From positions 3,481,513 through 3,545,512 of the forward strand of contig NZ_KB467824.1 in the NCBI RefSeq assembly GCF_000344615.1: a stretch of DNA of 64,000 nucleotides. The letters are read 5' to 3'. The notes beneath the pieces were generated by a model. The model ran no database searches. It had not been told where the DNA came from and worked only from the letters and a program-made list of their open reading frames with translations. Both the position numbers and the translations under genes were made by a program. Origin of the DNA: Janthinobacterium sp. CG3 (GTDB taxonomy: Bacteria > Pseudomonadota > Gammaproteobacteria > Burkholderiales > Burkholderiaceae_D). Numbering within the stretch: position 1 is the first letter of the stretch; each line of letters opens with the position of its first letter. This document shows positions 9,695 to 18,828 of this stretch, piece after piece.

Positions 9695-10003
9695 ATGGAA
9701 CCTTCTTCGCGTCGCACATCCGGGCCTATCATCCCACCTTCGCGCCAGCGCCCGCCGCGCCGGCCGACCTTCTTGATGCACGTCACCGTCGATACCGGCC
9801 GCCTCACCGAGCTGCGCCGGCTGGTCGCGCACACCTGCGGTGGCATGCTTTCCTTCATGCGCGTCGAGCCGGTCGAGCACGCCGAGCGGATGAAGGTGTG
9901 GCTGTGCCTGCCCGAGCCGGCGATCCGCCTGACCATGGACGCGGTGATGCGCCTGCTCCCGGCGGCGGAATTCGGGCGCATCCGCAAGGCGCAGCGATCA
10001 TGA
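9695..10003 (+). CDS. Small conserved ACT-like protein
   Basis: A 102-residue protein starting at the ATG at 9695; a longer frame upstream has no good start. The middle (LMHVTVDTGRLTELRRLVAH, then MRVEPVEHAERMKVWLCL) has the alternating strand-helix-strand look of an ACT-type domain, a small ligand-sensing fold; this is a fold guess from pattern, not a family match. The last four bases (ATGA, 10000-10003) overlap a possible ATG of the next gene, so it is probably translated together with the DapA-like protein. It could be a regulatory partner for that enzyme. Confidence 0.55.
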   Translation: MEPSSRRTSGPIIPPSRQRPPRRPTFLMHVTVDTGRLTELRRLVAHTCGGMLSFMRVEPVEHAERMKVWLCLPEPAIRLTMDAVMRLLPAAEFGRIRKAQRS

Positions 10004-11076
10004 ACCACGCCCACCACGGCGCGCGGCAAGCGCCGGCCATGTTGAACAGCTGCGACAACGCCATGTCGTCCCGCCGCATCACCGCCCACTTCCAGGGCAT
10101 CTGGGTGCCGATGGTCACGCCCTTGCGCGACGGCGGCGTCGATTACGCCGCCGCGGCGGCCCTGGCGGCGCAACTGGCCTCCAACGGCATCCACGGCCTG
10201 GTCGTGTGCGGTAGCACCGGCGAGGCGGCGACGCTGAGCGAGGCCGAACAAGCCGCGCTGCTGCGCACGGTGCTCGACGCCGTCGGCCCGCACTTCCCCG
10301 TCGTCATGGGCGTCGCCGGCGGCGACACGCGCGCCGTCGCCGCGCGCGTGCAGCGCTATAACGACCAGCCGCTGGCCGGCCTGCTCATTTCCGCACCCTC
10401 CTCCGCGCGCCCGTCGCAGGCCGGCATCCTGCGCCACTTCCAAGCCATTTCGGCGCTCACCGACCATTCGATCATCCTCTACAACATCCCGGCCCGCACC
10501 GGCGTCAACATCGCCCCGGCCACCGTGGCGGAGCTCAGCCTGGACACGCGCTTCGTCGCCATCAAGGAAGCCGGCGGTGGCATGCGGCAGATCACCGAAC
10601 TGCTGGCGACGACCCGGCTGGACGTGCTCAGCGGCGACGACGCGCTGCTGCTGGCGACGCTGTGCGCCGGCGGCCACGGCGCCATCTCGGCCGCCGCGCA
10701 CATCCGCCCCGACCTGTACGCGCAGTTGTACGAGTTGGTCAAAGGCGGCCACGCGCACGCGGCGCGGGAACTGTTCAAGGCCTTGCTGCCGATGATACGG
10801 CTGCTGTTCGCCGAGCCGAACCCCGGCCCGGTCAAGGCCGCGCTGGCGTTGCAGGGCCGGATCGGCGACGAGCTGCGCCTGCCGATGACGCCGATGACGG
10901 CCGCCGGCAGGGCGCGCCTGTCGAATGCGCTGGAGGCCTTGATGACGCTGCCGCGGTGGCCGGCGCGCGGCGCCCGCGCCGACCGGCGCGGCGACGGCCC
11001 GGCCACGCCGGTGCCAGCGCTATCCGGCGCCGCCGTCGTTCCCTGCGGGCGCCGCGATGATCATCGCCGTCACTGA
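10000..11076 (+). CDS. Dihydrodipicolinate synthase/N-acetylneuraminate lyase family protein (DapA paralogue)
   Basis: A Schiff-base aldolase of the DHDPS/NAL superfamily. The pyruvate-binding lysine is in VAIKEAGGG, the catalytic Tyr in YNIPARTGVN, and the substrate loop is GSTGEAATL. However, the tyrosine pair that DapA uses for proton relay (YY before NRPSQ in E. coli) is replaced by SS in SAPSSARPSQ, so it may not make dihydrodipicolinate. The start is ambiguous: ATG 10000 overlaps the upstream stop, while ATG 10063 (MSSRRITAHF) fits the usual N-terminus better. The C-terminus is about 40 residues longer than normal and overlaps the next gene by 20 bases. Probably a catabolic or specialised aldolase. 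Confidence 0.8.
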   Translation: MNHAHHGARQAPAMLNSCDNAMSSRRITAHFQGIWVPMVTPLRDGGVDYAAAAALAAQLASNGIHGLVVCGSTGEAATLSEAEQAALLRTVLDAVGPHFPVVMGVAGGDTRAVAARVQRYNDQPLAGLLISAPSSARPSQAGILRHFQAISALTDHSIILYNIPARTGVNIAPATVAELSLDTRFVAIKEAGGGMRQITELLATTRLDVLSGDDALLLATLCAGGHGAISAAAHIRPDLYAQLYELVKGGHAHAARELFKALLPMIRLLFAEPNPGPVKAALALQGRIGDELRLPMTPMTAAGRARLSNALEALMTLPRWPARGARADRRGDGPATPVPALSGAAVVPCGRRDDHRRH

Positions 11077-11578
11077 CGCGCACGGCGGCATGGACAAATC
11101 CATGCTGGCCGGCCGGTTGGCCGCCGCGCGCGCGCTGGCCGGGCGCAAGGTGCTGCTGCTCGACGCCGATCCGCGCCGCCGCGCGCTGGAATGCTGCGCC
11201 GCCCGGCCGAAGCTGGTGGCGCGCGCCATCAGCGCCAAGGGTTTGCGGCCGGAACTGGAACACCTAGTCAACTGCTACCATGACATCGTCATCGACAGCG
11301 AGGCCCGCGATTCGCTGGCCAGCCGTTCGGCGCTGATCGCCGCGCGCGCCGTCGTCGTGCCGCTCGATCCGGCCCGCGACGACGCGGCCGGCGAAGACCT
11401 GCTGATCCGGCGCATCGGCAGGGCGCGCATGTTCAACCCGGGCTTGCGCGTGCTGCTCGTACTCGCCTGCGCGCAGGCCTCGCCGCAACAATGCGCCCGC
11501 GCCGGTGTCGTCGCGGCGCGGATTCCGGCGGCCGTCGTGACCGACGCGGAGCGCTTGTACGCGGCGCTGTTCCAGTAA
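11057..11578 (+). CDS. ParA-like protein with altered Walker A motif
   Basis: A 173-residue protein shaped like a short ParA/MinD ATPase. The N-terminus MIIAVTDAHGGMDKSMLAGR aligns with the deviant Walker A KGGVGKST, but has Met-Asp in place of Val-Gly before the lysine and Met for the final Ser/Thr. LLLDADPRRRA is the A' segment, and DIVIDSEARDS corresponds to the Walker B region. Length is well below plasmid ParA (about 250). It overlaps the DapA-like gene by 20 bases. Nucleotide binding is doubtful, so it may be a pseudo-ATPase; no partner ParB or centromere-like repeats are visible. Confidence 0.6.
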   Translation: MIIAVTDAHGGMDKSMLAGRLAAARALAGRKVLLLDADPRRRALECCAARPKLVARAISAKGLRPELEHLVNCYHDIVIDSEARDSLASRSALIAARAVVVPLDPARDDAAGEDLLIRRIGRARMFNPGLRVLLVLACAQASPQQCARAGVVAARIPAAVVTDAERLYAALFQ

Positions 11579-11749
11579 AGGCAAGACGCGGCTGAAGCCG
11601 GTTAGCCGCGCCGCCTGAAAGCCGGGGGGCGGCCCGCGGCGGCGCGTCTCGCTGCGGACAACACGGGCGGATTGCGCCGCTCCGGCCAATCCGCCCTTCT
11701 ACCAGCGGCCAACTCAACGCCGCCTGGGCCGGCCCCGCGCCGCATTCCC

Positions 11750-12496
11750 TTAGAAGGTTTTGGCAAGCGTCAGCACCAGCGCCGTCTTGCCGGTGAATTT
11801 GCCGTTCACCGGCGAGGCGTAGGCGCCCTTGTCGGCGTTGCTGCCGATGACGGCCAGCGCGCCCGTGAGCACCCCGAAGTCTTTCGTCACGCCAAGCTTC
11901 CAATCGCTGTAACTGGCCGCCGGCGCGCGCTTCACGCTCTGGTGGCCGGCGTGCAGGTTGCCGGTCCAGCCATGCGTCAGGTCGATGTTCGCGCCGATGT
12001 CGAGGTAGCCGCTGTTGCTGCTGTCGACGGCGCCGAACAGGTTCGTCGCCGCGTGCGAATACTTGACGTAGGCCGGGCCGTAGCCGAGCTGGCCGTAGAG
12101 TTCAAGCGTGTCGGCGTTCTTCAGGCCGACCCTGCCCAGGTCGTTGCCGGCGTAGACATAGGCCAGCACCCCGACGTCGTAGGAAAAGTCGCGGGCGATC
12201 GCGCCGCGCCTGCCGCCGTACAGGTCGACTTCGACGTCGCCGCCACCGCCCGCGTCCCTGGTCCATTTGATGGTCGAGGCCCAGGCGCCGGCGTAGAAGC
12301 CGGTCGGATTGTTGACGTAGTCGGCGCCGCCTTGCAGCGCCGGCTCCAGGCGGGTTTGCGAGATGCCGCGGAAGCGGTAGTCGGAGACGCCGGCGACGTT
12401 AAAGCTCAGCTCGTTGTCGGGCTTGGCGTCTTGCGCGCGCAGCGGGCCGGCGGCGCAGGCTGCGGCGATGGCGCCGGCAAGGATCAGTTTTTTCAT
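11750..12496 (-). CDS. TorF-family putative porin
   Basis: A 248-residue outer-membrane protein with a Sec signal peptide (MKKLILAGAIAAACAAGPLRAQ) and the TIGR02001 hallmark near the mature N-terminus: ELSFNVAGVSDYRFRGISQT. Alternating strands continue to a C-terminal phenylalanine (VLTLAKTF), typical for BamA-dependent insertion. It lies 146 bases downstream of kdpE on the same strand and could be read through from the kdp operon, although the gap is large enough for its own promoter. The solute it passes is unknown. Confidence 0.85.
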   Translation of the reverse strand: MKKLILAGAIAAACAAGPLRAQDAKPDNELSFNVAGVSDYRFRGISQTRLEPALQGGADYVNNPTGFYAGAWASTIKWTRDAGGGGDVEVDLYGGRRGAIARDFSYDVGVLAYVYAGNDLGRVGLKNADTLELYGQLGYGPAYVKYSHAATNLFGAVDSSNSGYLDIGANIDLTHGWTGNLHAGHQSVKRAPAASYSDWKLGVTKDFGVLTGALAVIGSNADKGAYASPVNGKFTGKTALVLTLAKTF

Positions 12497-12642
12497 GGTG
12501 TTCTTCTTCGTAGTGGGTGGAATGGGCCTTTGCCGGAATGGCGCAGCTGGCCCGTCGCTGCAAAATTTTGGCCAGCCGCCCCCCTGGCGCGCGCGCGCGC
12601 CTTGTCACGTCGAAGGGGGGCTCAGGCCGGGATGGCGTTAGT

Positions 12643-13341
12643 TCATAGCGGCAGCAACAGGCGATAGCCGACCGCCGTTTCGGTCAACAGGTAGACCGGC
12701 TGGGTCGGGTCGTTCTCCAGCTTGTGGCGCAGGTGCCCCATGTAGATGCGCAGGTAGTGGCCGTTCTCGGCGTGCGACGGCCCCCACACTTCGCGCAGCA
12801 GTTGCGGATTGCTGACGACGCGCCCGGCGTTCGCCACCAGTACCGACAGCAGCCGGAATTCGGTTGGCGTCAGGTGCACCAGCTGGCCGCCGCGCGTGAC
12901 CAGGCGCGCCTTCAGGTCGACCTTGACGTCGCCGAACTGCAAGGCGCCGTCGGCGCCGGCGCCCGGCTGGCGCTGCCGGCGCAGCGTCGCGCGCACCCGC
13001 GCCAGCAGCTCGCCGACGCCGAACGGCTTGCTCAGGTAGTCGTCGGCGCCGGCGTCCAGCGCGCGTATCTTGTCGCCCTCGCCGACCCGCGCCGACAGCA
13101 CGATGATCGGCACGCCCGACCATTTGCGCACGTCGGCGATGAAGTCGATGCCGTCGCCGTCGGGCAGGCCGAGGTCGAGCACGATCAACCCGGGGCGCCG
13201 GGTGCCGGCGTCGATCAAGCCGCGCTGCATCGTGGCCGACTCGAAAACCTGCCAGCCCTCCTGCTCCAGCGCGGCGCGCACGAAGCGGCGGATTTGCGGT
13301 TCGTCTTCGACCAGCAGGGCCGTCGCGGGGGTGTCGCTCAT
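12643..13341 (-). CDS. kdpE: KdpE response regulator
   Basis: A 232-residue OmpR/PhoB-type response regulator that activates kdp transcription when K+ is limiting. The receiver domain has the acidic pair in VEDEPQIRRF, the phosphorylated Asp in LIVLDLGLPDGDG, and the conserved Lys in DDYLSKPFGVGEL. The winged-helix DNA-binding domain spans residues 130-232. Its ATG overlaps the kdpD stop by four bases (ATGA), so sensor and regulator are made together. Confidence 0.95.
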   Translation of the reverse strand: MSDTPATALLVEDEPQIRRFVRAALEQEGWQVFESATMQRGLIDAGTRRPGLIVLDLGLPDGDGIDFIADVRKWSGVPIIVLSARVGEGDKIRALDAGADDYLSKPFGVGELLARVRATLRRQRQPGAGADGALQFGDVKVDLKARLVTRGGQLVHLTPTEFRLLSVLVANAGRVVSNPQLLREVWGPSHAENGHYLRIYMGHLRHKLENDPTQPVYLLTETAVGYRLLLPL

Positions 13342-16094
13342 GGTATGTATCCGTTCAAGGTGGCGTCGCCGTCGTCGGGTGCGGGCATCGCCGGCGGCGT
13401 GCCCAGCGGCAGCGTGAAGACGAAGGCGGCGCCGTGCCGCGGCGCGCGGCCGGCGCGGATCGTACCGCCGTGCGCTTCGACGATGGCGCGGCAGATCGCC
13501 AGCCCCAGACCGACGCCCGGCTTGGCCGACTCGCGTTCGCCGCGGGTGAATTTTTCAAAAATGGCTTCCTCGCGGCCGGCCGGCAGGCCCGGGCCGTCGT
13601 CGTAGACCGTCACTTGCAGATACTGCCCGCTGGGTTCCGCCGCCACCGTGATGGCGCTGCCGGCCGGCGTGTACTTGGCGGCGTTCTCCAGCAGGTTGCA
13701 CAGCACGCGCTCGATCAGCACGGCGTCGTAGCGCACCAGCGGCAGCGCGTCCGCCAGGCGGGTGCGCAGCGTGTGCGAGCGCAGTTGCGCGGCGCTGGCG
13801 CGCAGCGCGCTGCCGACCACCTCCTCCAGCGCCTGCCATTGCAGGTTCAGGCGCACGTGGCCGCTTTCAATGCGCGCCATGTCGAGCAGGTTGGCGACCA
13901 GGGCGCTCATGCGCAGCGCTTCCTGCTCCAGCGCGCGGGCCATGTCGAGCTGGGCCGGCGCCAGCGGCGGCGCCGACATCGCCAGCGACTCCGACAGGCC
14001 GACCAGCGACGTCAACGGCGTGCGCAAATCGTGCGACAGCGCCGCCAGCAGCGCGTTGCGCAGCCGCTCCGACTCCATCTGCACCAGCGCGCCCTGGGCC
14101 ACGTCGATGTAGTGGACCCGCTCGAGCGCGATGGCGGCCAGCGCGGCGAAGGTGTCGAGGTGCTGGCGCTGCTCCGGCACCAGCAGCCAGCGGCGCTTTT
14201 CGGGCAGCAGCGCCAGTAGGCCGCGGGTGCGCATCGGCGCCACCAGCGGCAGGTAGAACACCGTCGACGCCGGCAGCGTGTCGGTGCCGCTGCCGGCCGC
14301 CTCGGCGTGGTCGAAGGCCCACTGGGCGATGCCAAGGTCGACCTCGAGCGCGGCGCCGGGCGCGCCGTCGGCGGCCGCCGCCATGTGCAGACGGCCGTCG
14401 TCGTCCGGCACCAGCAGCGCGGCGCGGGCCTGGAAGGCGCGCTGGATGTAGTTGCGCGTAACTTCGACGATCTGCTCGGTCTGCAGTACGCCCGACAGGT
14501 CGCGGGCGAACTCATACAGCGCGCGGGCGCGCGCCTCGCGGTGCGCCGCCACCCGCGCCTGGAAGCGCAGGTCGGCGGTCAGGTGGCCGGTGATCAGGCC
14601 GACGGCCAGCATCACGCCAAAGGTGATCAGGTACTGGATGTCGCCGACGGCGAAGGAAAAGCGCGGCGGCACGAAACCGAAGTCGAAGGCGGCCACGCCG
14701 ACCAGGCTGGCCAGCGCGGCCGGCCCGCGCCCCAGGCGCACCGCCACCAGCACCACCGTCAGCAGGAACAGCATGGCGATATTGGCCAGCGCCAGTCCCA
14801 GATGGTCCAGCAGCGGCAGGCAGAACGCCGCCGTCAGCAGGCTGGCGCCGGCGGCGAGCGCGTAGCGCCGGTGGCGCGCCGGGTGCCGGCCGGCCTGCGC
14901 GCCGTCCTCCGCGGCGCCGCGCGCGGCGGCGGCCGGCGCCGGCGTCCCCTGGCCGGCGGCCAGGCCGATTTGGATCAGGTCGGCGTCGGGCGCCAGTTGC
15001 GCGATGCGCTTGGCGTGCGCGGCGCGCCACGGCCAAGTGCGGTGGGCGCGTCCGACGATCAGTTTCGAGATATTCCCGGCGCGGGCGTAGTCGACGATGG
15101 CGCCGGCGATGTCGTTGCCCGACAGGACGGCCGTGCGCGCCCCCAGGTCTTGCGCCAGTTTCAGCGTCTTCAGGATGCGCTCGCGCTGCGGCGACGGCAG
15201 GTGCCGCAACTGCGGCGTTTCAATGTAGACCGCGTGCCATTCGGCGTTGAGCTGGCTGGCCAGGCGCGCCGTGCTGCGCACCACGTGCTCGTTGCCCGGG
15301 CGCGGGCCGACGCAGGCCAGCAGCGCGGCGCCGGTCTTCCAGATCGGGTTGATGGATTTCTCGACGCGGTAGGCTTGCACCTCGTCTTGCACGCGGTCGG
15401 CGGTGCGCCGCAGCGCCAGCTCGCGCAGCGCGATCAGGTTGCCCTTGCGGAAAAAATTCTGCGACGCCCGCTCGGCCTGCCGCGGCTGGTAGACCTTGCC
15501 CAGCTTGAGGCGCTTGAGCAACTCGTCGGCGGGGAGGTCGACCAGCACCACCTCGTCGGCGCGGTCGAACACGGTGTCGGGCAGGGTTTCGGCCACGCGC
15601 ACGCCGGTGATGCCGCCGACCACGTCGTTCAGGCTCTCCAGGTGCTGCACGTTGACCGTGGTGAAGACGTCGATGCCGGCGTCGAGCAACTCCTCGACGT
15701 CTTGCCAGCGCTTCGGGTGGCGCGACCCAGGCGCGTTCGAGTGCGCCAGTTCGTCCATCAATATCAGCGGCGGACGGCGCAGCAACGCCTCGTCCAGGTC
15801 GAACTCGGCCAGCGTCTTGCCGCGGTGGGCGAGCGCCTTGCGCGCCAGCAGCGGCAAGCCGTCGGCCAGCGCCAGCGTCTCGGCGCGGCCGTGGGTTTCG
15901 ACGACGCCGACCAGCAACTGCTGGCCGTCCGCCTGCAATTTGCGGGCGGCCGCCAGCATCGCGTAGGTTTTGCCGACGCCCGCCGAAGCGCCGAAATAAA
16001 TACGCAACTTGCCGCGCGCGGCCCTTCTTTCCTGTGCCTGGACCTGCGCCAGCAGGGCGTCGGGGTCGGGGCGTTGCTGCTCGTTCGGGAACAT
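13338..16094 (-). CDS. kdpD: KdpD osmosensitive potassium sensor histidine kinase
   Basis: A 918-residue sensor kinase. In order: KdpD N-terminal domain with P-loop GASAGVGKTY (about residue 34); universal-stress-like domain (about 255-370, starting LLACVGPRPGNEHV); four close membrane helices (about 410-500); GAF-like region; HisKA with phospho-His in ALSHDLRTPLTSLV; HATPase with GVGLGLAICRAIVEAHGG. Length and order match E. coli KdpD (894). It phosphorylates KdpE in response to low K+ or osmotic upshift. An Arg/Ala-rich insert near residue 385-400 separates the stress domain from the membrane part. Confidence 0.96.
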   Translation of the reverse strand: MFPNEQQRPDPDALLAQVQAQERRAARGKLRIYFGASAGVGKTYAMLAAARKLQADGQQLLVGVVETHGRAETLALADGLPLLARKALAHRGKTLAEFDLDEALLRRPPLILMDELAHSNAPGSRHPKRWQDVEELLDAGIDVFTTVNVQHLESLNDVVGGITGVRVAETLPDTVFDRADEVVLVDLPADELLKRLKLGKVYQPRQAERASQNFFRKGNLIALRELALRRTADRVQDEVQAYRVEKSINPIWKTGAALLACVGPRPGNEHVVRSTARLASQLNAEWHAVYIETPQLRHLPSPQRERILKTLKLAQDLGARTAVLSGNDIAGAIVDYARAGNISKLIVGRAHRTWPWRAAHAKRIAQLAPDADLIQIGLAAGQGTPAPAAAARGAAEDGAQAGRHPARHRRYALAAGASLLTAAFCLPLLDHLGLALANIAMLFLLTVVLVAVRLGRGPAALASLVGVAAFDFGFVPPRFSFAVGDIQYLITFGVMLAVGLITGHLTADLRFQARVAAHREARARALYEFARDLSGVLQTEQIVEVTRNYIQRAFQARAALLVPDDDGRLHMAAAADGAPGAALEVDLGIAQWAFDHAEAAGSGTDTLPASTVFYLPLVAPMRTRGLLALLPEKRRWLLVPEQRQHLDTFAALAAIALERVHYIDVAQGALVQMESERLRNALLAALSHDLRTPLTSLVGLSESLAMSAPPLAPAQLDMARALEQEALRMSALVANLLDMARIESGHVRLNLQWQALEEVVGSALRASAAQLRSHTLRTRLADALPLVRYDAVLIERVLCNLLENAAKYTPAGSAITVAAEPSGQYLQVTVYDDGPGLPAGREEAIFEKFTRGERESAKPGVGLGLAICRAIVEAHGGTIRAGRAPRHGAAFVFTLPLGTPPAMPAPDDGDATLNGYIP

Positions 16095-16165
16095 GCTTGC
16101 CTTGCTCGGAGTCGAATAGGTCGGATTAACGCGGCGCGCGCCGCGCCGCCGGCTTAACCCGCATC

Positions 16166-16741
16166 TTACTTGCGGGCGGCGTCGAGCGCCATGTTCAGCG
16201 CCAGCACGTTGACGCGCGCCTCGCCGAGAAAGCCGAAATATCGCGCCTGTTCATGGCGCGCGACGATCTCGCGCACCCGCTCGGCCGGCATGCCGCGGGC
16301 GCGCGCGACGCGGCCGATCTGGTAGCGCGCCGCCGCCACGCTGATCTCCGGGTCCAGGCCGCTGCCCGAGGCCGTCGCCAGGTCGACCGGCACGGCCGCC
16401 GTATTGCCGGGGTCGGCCGCCCGCAGGGCGTCGACGCGGCCCTTGACGGCGTCCAGCTGGGCCGGATTGGCCGGCCCCAGGTTCGAGCCGCCCGAGCCGG
16501 CGCCGTTGTTGGCCATCGGGCTGGTGGCCGACGGCCGGCCCCAGAAGTAGCGCGGCGACGTGAACGACTGGCCGATCAGGCGCGAGCCGACCGCCTTGCC
16601 GCCGGCCAGCACGAGGCTGCCGCCCGCCTCGTCGGGGAAGACGGCCTGGCCGATGCCGGCCACGGCGAAGGGGTAGACGACGCCGCAGACAAGCGTCAGC
16701 GAGGCGAACAGCACCAGGGCGGGGCGAATGATGGAACTCAT
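16166..16741 (-). CDS. kdpC: KdpC subunit of the potassium-transporting ATPase
   Basis: A 191-residue inner-membrane protein with one N-terminal helix ([20 protein letters not shown]) and a periplasmic domain. Signatures include [20 protein letters not shown] and the segment around [15 protein letters not shown]. KdpC helps assemble KdpA with KdpB and raises nucleotide affinity. It lies ten bases after kdpB and about 70 bases before kdpD. Confidence 0.95.
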   Translation of the reverse strand: MSSIIRPALVLFASLTLVCGVVYPFAVAGIGQAVFPDEAGGSLVLAGGKAVGSRLIGQSFTSPRYFWGRPSATSPMANNGAGSGGSNLGPANPAQLDAVKGRVDALRAADPGNTAAVPVDLATASGSGLDPEISVAAARYQIGRVARARGMPAERVREIVARHEQARYFGFLGEARVNVLALNMALDAARK

Positions 16742-16751
16742 AATAGGTCCT

Positions 16752-18818
16752 TTATACGAAATTAAAAACGGATAACACCATGTCGATCAGCTTGATGCCG
16801 ATAAAGGGCAGGACGATGCCGCCCACGCCGTACACCAGCAGGTTGCGGCGCAACAGCATGGCCGCGCCGATGGCCCGGTAGCGCACCCCCTTCAGCGCCA
16901 GCGGGATCAGCACCACGATAATGAGCGCGTTGAAAATGACCGCCGACATGATCGCCGACGCCGGGCTGGCCAGGTGCATCACGTCAAGCGCCTTGAGTTG
17001 CGGATAGGTGCCGACGAAGGCGGCCGGGATGATGGCGAAATACTTGGCGATGTCGTTGGCGATCGAAAACGTCGTCAGCGAGCCGCGCGTCATCAGCATC
17101 TGCTTGCCGATCTCGACGATCTCCAGCAGCTTGGTCGGGTTCGAATCGAGGTCGACCATGTTGCCGGCCTCCTTCGCCGCCTGGGTGCCGGAATTCATCG
17201 CCACGGCGACGTCGGCCTGGGCCAGCGCCGGGGCGTCGTTGGTGCCGTCGCCGGTCATCGCCACCAGCCGCCCCTGTGACTGGTAACTGCGGATCAATGC
17301 CAGCTTGTCCTCCGGCGTGGCCTCGGCCAGGAAGTCGTCGACGCCGGCCTCGGCGGCGATGGCGGCGGCCGTCAGCTTGTTGTCGCCGGTGATCATCACG
17401 GTCTTGATGCCCATCCGCCGCAGCTCGGCGAAACGCTCCTTGATGCCGCCCTTGACGATGTCCTTGAGCTCGACGGCGCCCATCACGCGGCCGTCGTCGA
17501 CCACCACCAGCGGCGTGCCGCCGCGGCGGGCGATATCCTCGACGGCGCGCGCCACCTCCTCGGGATAGGGCCGGCCCAGCGCCTCGACGTACTTGCGCAC
17601 CGAGTCGGCGGCGCCCTTGCGCACCGCGCGCCCGGCGACGTCGACGCCGCTCATCCGCGTCTGCGCCGTGAACGGCACGAAGCGCGCGTCCAGCGCCGCC
17701 ATCTCGCGTTCGCGGATGTTGAAGCGCTGCTTGGCCAGCACCACGATGCTGCGCCCCTCCGGCGTCTCGTCGGCCAGCGAGGCCAGTTGCGCCGCGTCGG
17801 CCAGTTGCCGCTCGCTGACGCCGGGCGCGGCGACGAAGGCGGCCGCCTGGCGGTTGCCCAGCGTGATCGTGCCGGTCTTGTCGAGCAGCAGCACGTCGAC
17901 GTCGCCGGCCGCCTCCACCGCGCGCCCCGAGGTGGCGATGACGTTGGCCTGCATCATGCGGCTCATGCCGGCCACGCCGATGGCCGACAGCAGGCCGCCG
18001 ATGGTGGTCGGGATCAGGCACACCAGCAGCGCGATCAGCACCGTGATGGTGACCGGCGTGCCGGACTGGGCCGCCGCGACGGCGAATAGCGAGAACGGCA
18101 GCAGCGTCACGGTGACGATCAGGAAGACGATCGTCAGCGCCACCAGCAGGATCGTCAGCGCGATCTCGTTGGGCGTCTTCTGCCGCTTGGCGCCTTCGAC
18201 CATGGCGATCATGCGGTCGATGAAGGCTTCGCCGGGGTTGACGCAAACGCGCACGATCAACCAGTCCGACAGCACGCGGGTGCCGCCGGTGACGGCCGAA
18301 AAGTCGCCGCCGGACTCGCGGATGACGGGCGCCGACTCGCCCGTGATGGCGCTTTCGTCGACCGAGGCGACGCCGGCGACGACGTCGCCGTCGGCCGGCA
18401 CCACGTCGCCGGCCTCGACCAGCACCGTCATGCCCTTGCGCAGATCGGTGGCCGGGGTTGGCAACCAGCTCGCGCCGTGGACCGGCGTGGCCAGCTTCTT
18501 CGCCATCACGGTTTGTTTCAGCGCGCGCAGCGAGGCCGCCTGCGCCTTGCTGCGGCCCTCGGCCAGCGCCTCGGCGAAATTGGCGAACAACACCGTGAAC
18601 CACAACCACACCGTGGTCGCCAGGATGAAGCCGGCGGGCGCCTCGGCGGCGCCGTTCAGGGCCTGGAAGTACAACAGCGTGGTGATGATGCTGCCGACGT
18701 AGACGACGAACATCACCGGGCTGCGCCACTGCGTGCGCGGGTGGAGTTTCTTGAACGCGTCCAGGACGGCGGGGCCGATCAGGGCGGCGTCGAACAGCGT
18801 CAGGCTTGTGCATGACAT
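16752..18818 (-). CDS. kdpB: KdpB catalytic subunit of the potassium-transporting P-type ATPase
   Basis: A 688-residue P-type ATPase. Key motifs: TGES in the actuator domain, the phosphorylated Asp in [14 protein letters not shown] in the nucleotide domain and [11 protein letters not shown] in the hinge. It powers K+ uptake through KdpA at micromolar K+. Length equals the family standard (about 680). It sits ten bases from kdpA and ten from kdpC. Confidence 0.97.
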   Translation of the reverse strand: MSCTSLTLFDAALIGPAVLDAFKKLHPRTQWRSPVMFVVYVGSIITTLLYFQALNGAAEAPAGFILATTVWLWFTVLFANFAEALAEGRSKAQAASLRALKQTVMAKKLATPVHGASWLPTPATDLRKGMTVLVEAGDVVPADGDVVAGVASVDESAITGESAPVIRESGGDFSAVTGGTRVLSDWLIVRVCVNPGEAFIDRMIAMVEGAKRQKTPNEIALTILLVALTIVFLIVTVTLLPFSLFAVAAAQSGTPVTITVLIALLVCLIPTTIGGLLSAIGVAGMSRMMQANVIATSGRAVEAAGDVDVLLLDKTGTITLGNRQAAAFVAAPGVSERQLADAAQLASLADETPEGRSIVVLAKQRFNIREREMAALDARFVPFTAQTRMSGVDVAGRAVRKGAADSVRKYVEALGRPYPEEVARAVEDIARRGGTPLVVVDDGRVMGAVELKDIVKGGIKERFAELRRMGIKTVMITGDNKLTAAAIAAEAGVDDFLAEATPEDKLALIRSYQSQGRLVAMTGDGTNDAPALAQADVAVAMNSGTQAAKEAGNMVDLDSNPTKLLEIVEIGKQMLMTRGSLTTFSIANDIAKYFAIIPAAFVGTYPQLKALDVMHLASPASAIMSAVIFNALIIVVLIPLALKGVRYRAIGAAMLLRRNLLVYGVGGIVLPFIGIKLIDMVLSVFNFV

Positions 18819-18828
18819 GGTGAACCTC

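Noticed and set aside
11057-11578. ParA-like gene as part of a partition system
   Set aside because: No ParB or centromere repeats, the P-loop is altered, and it overlaps a metabolic gene.
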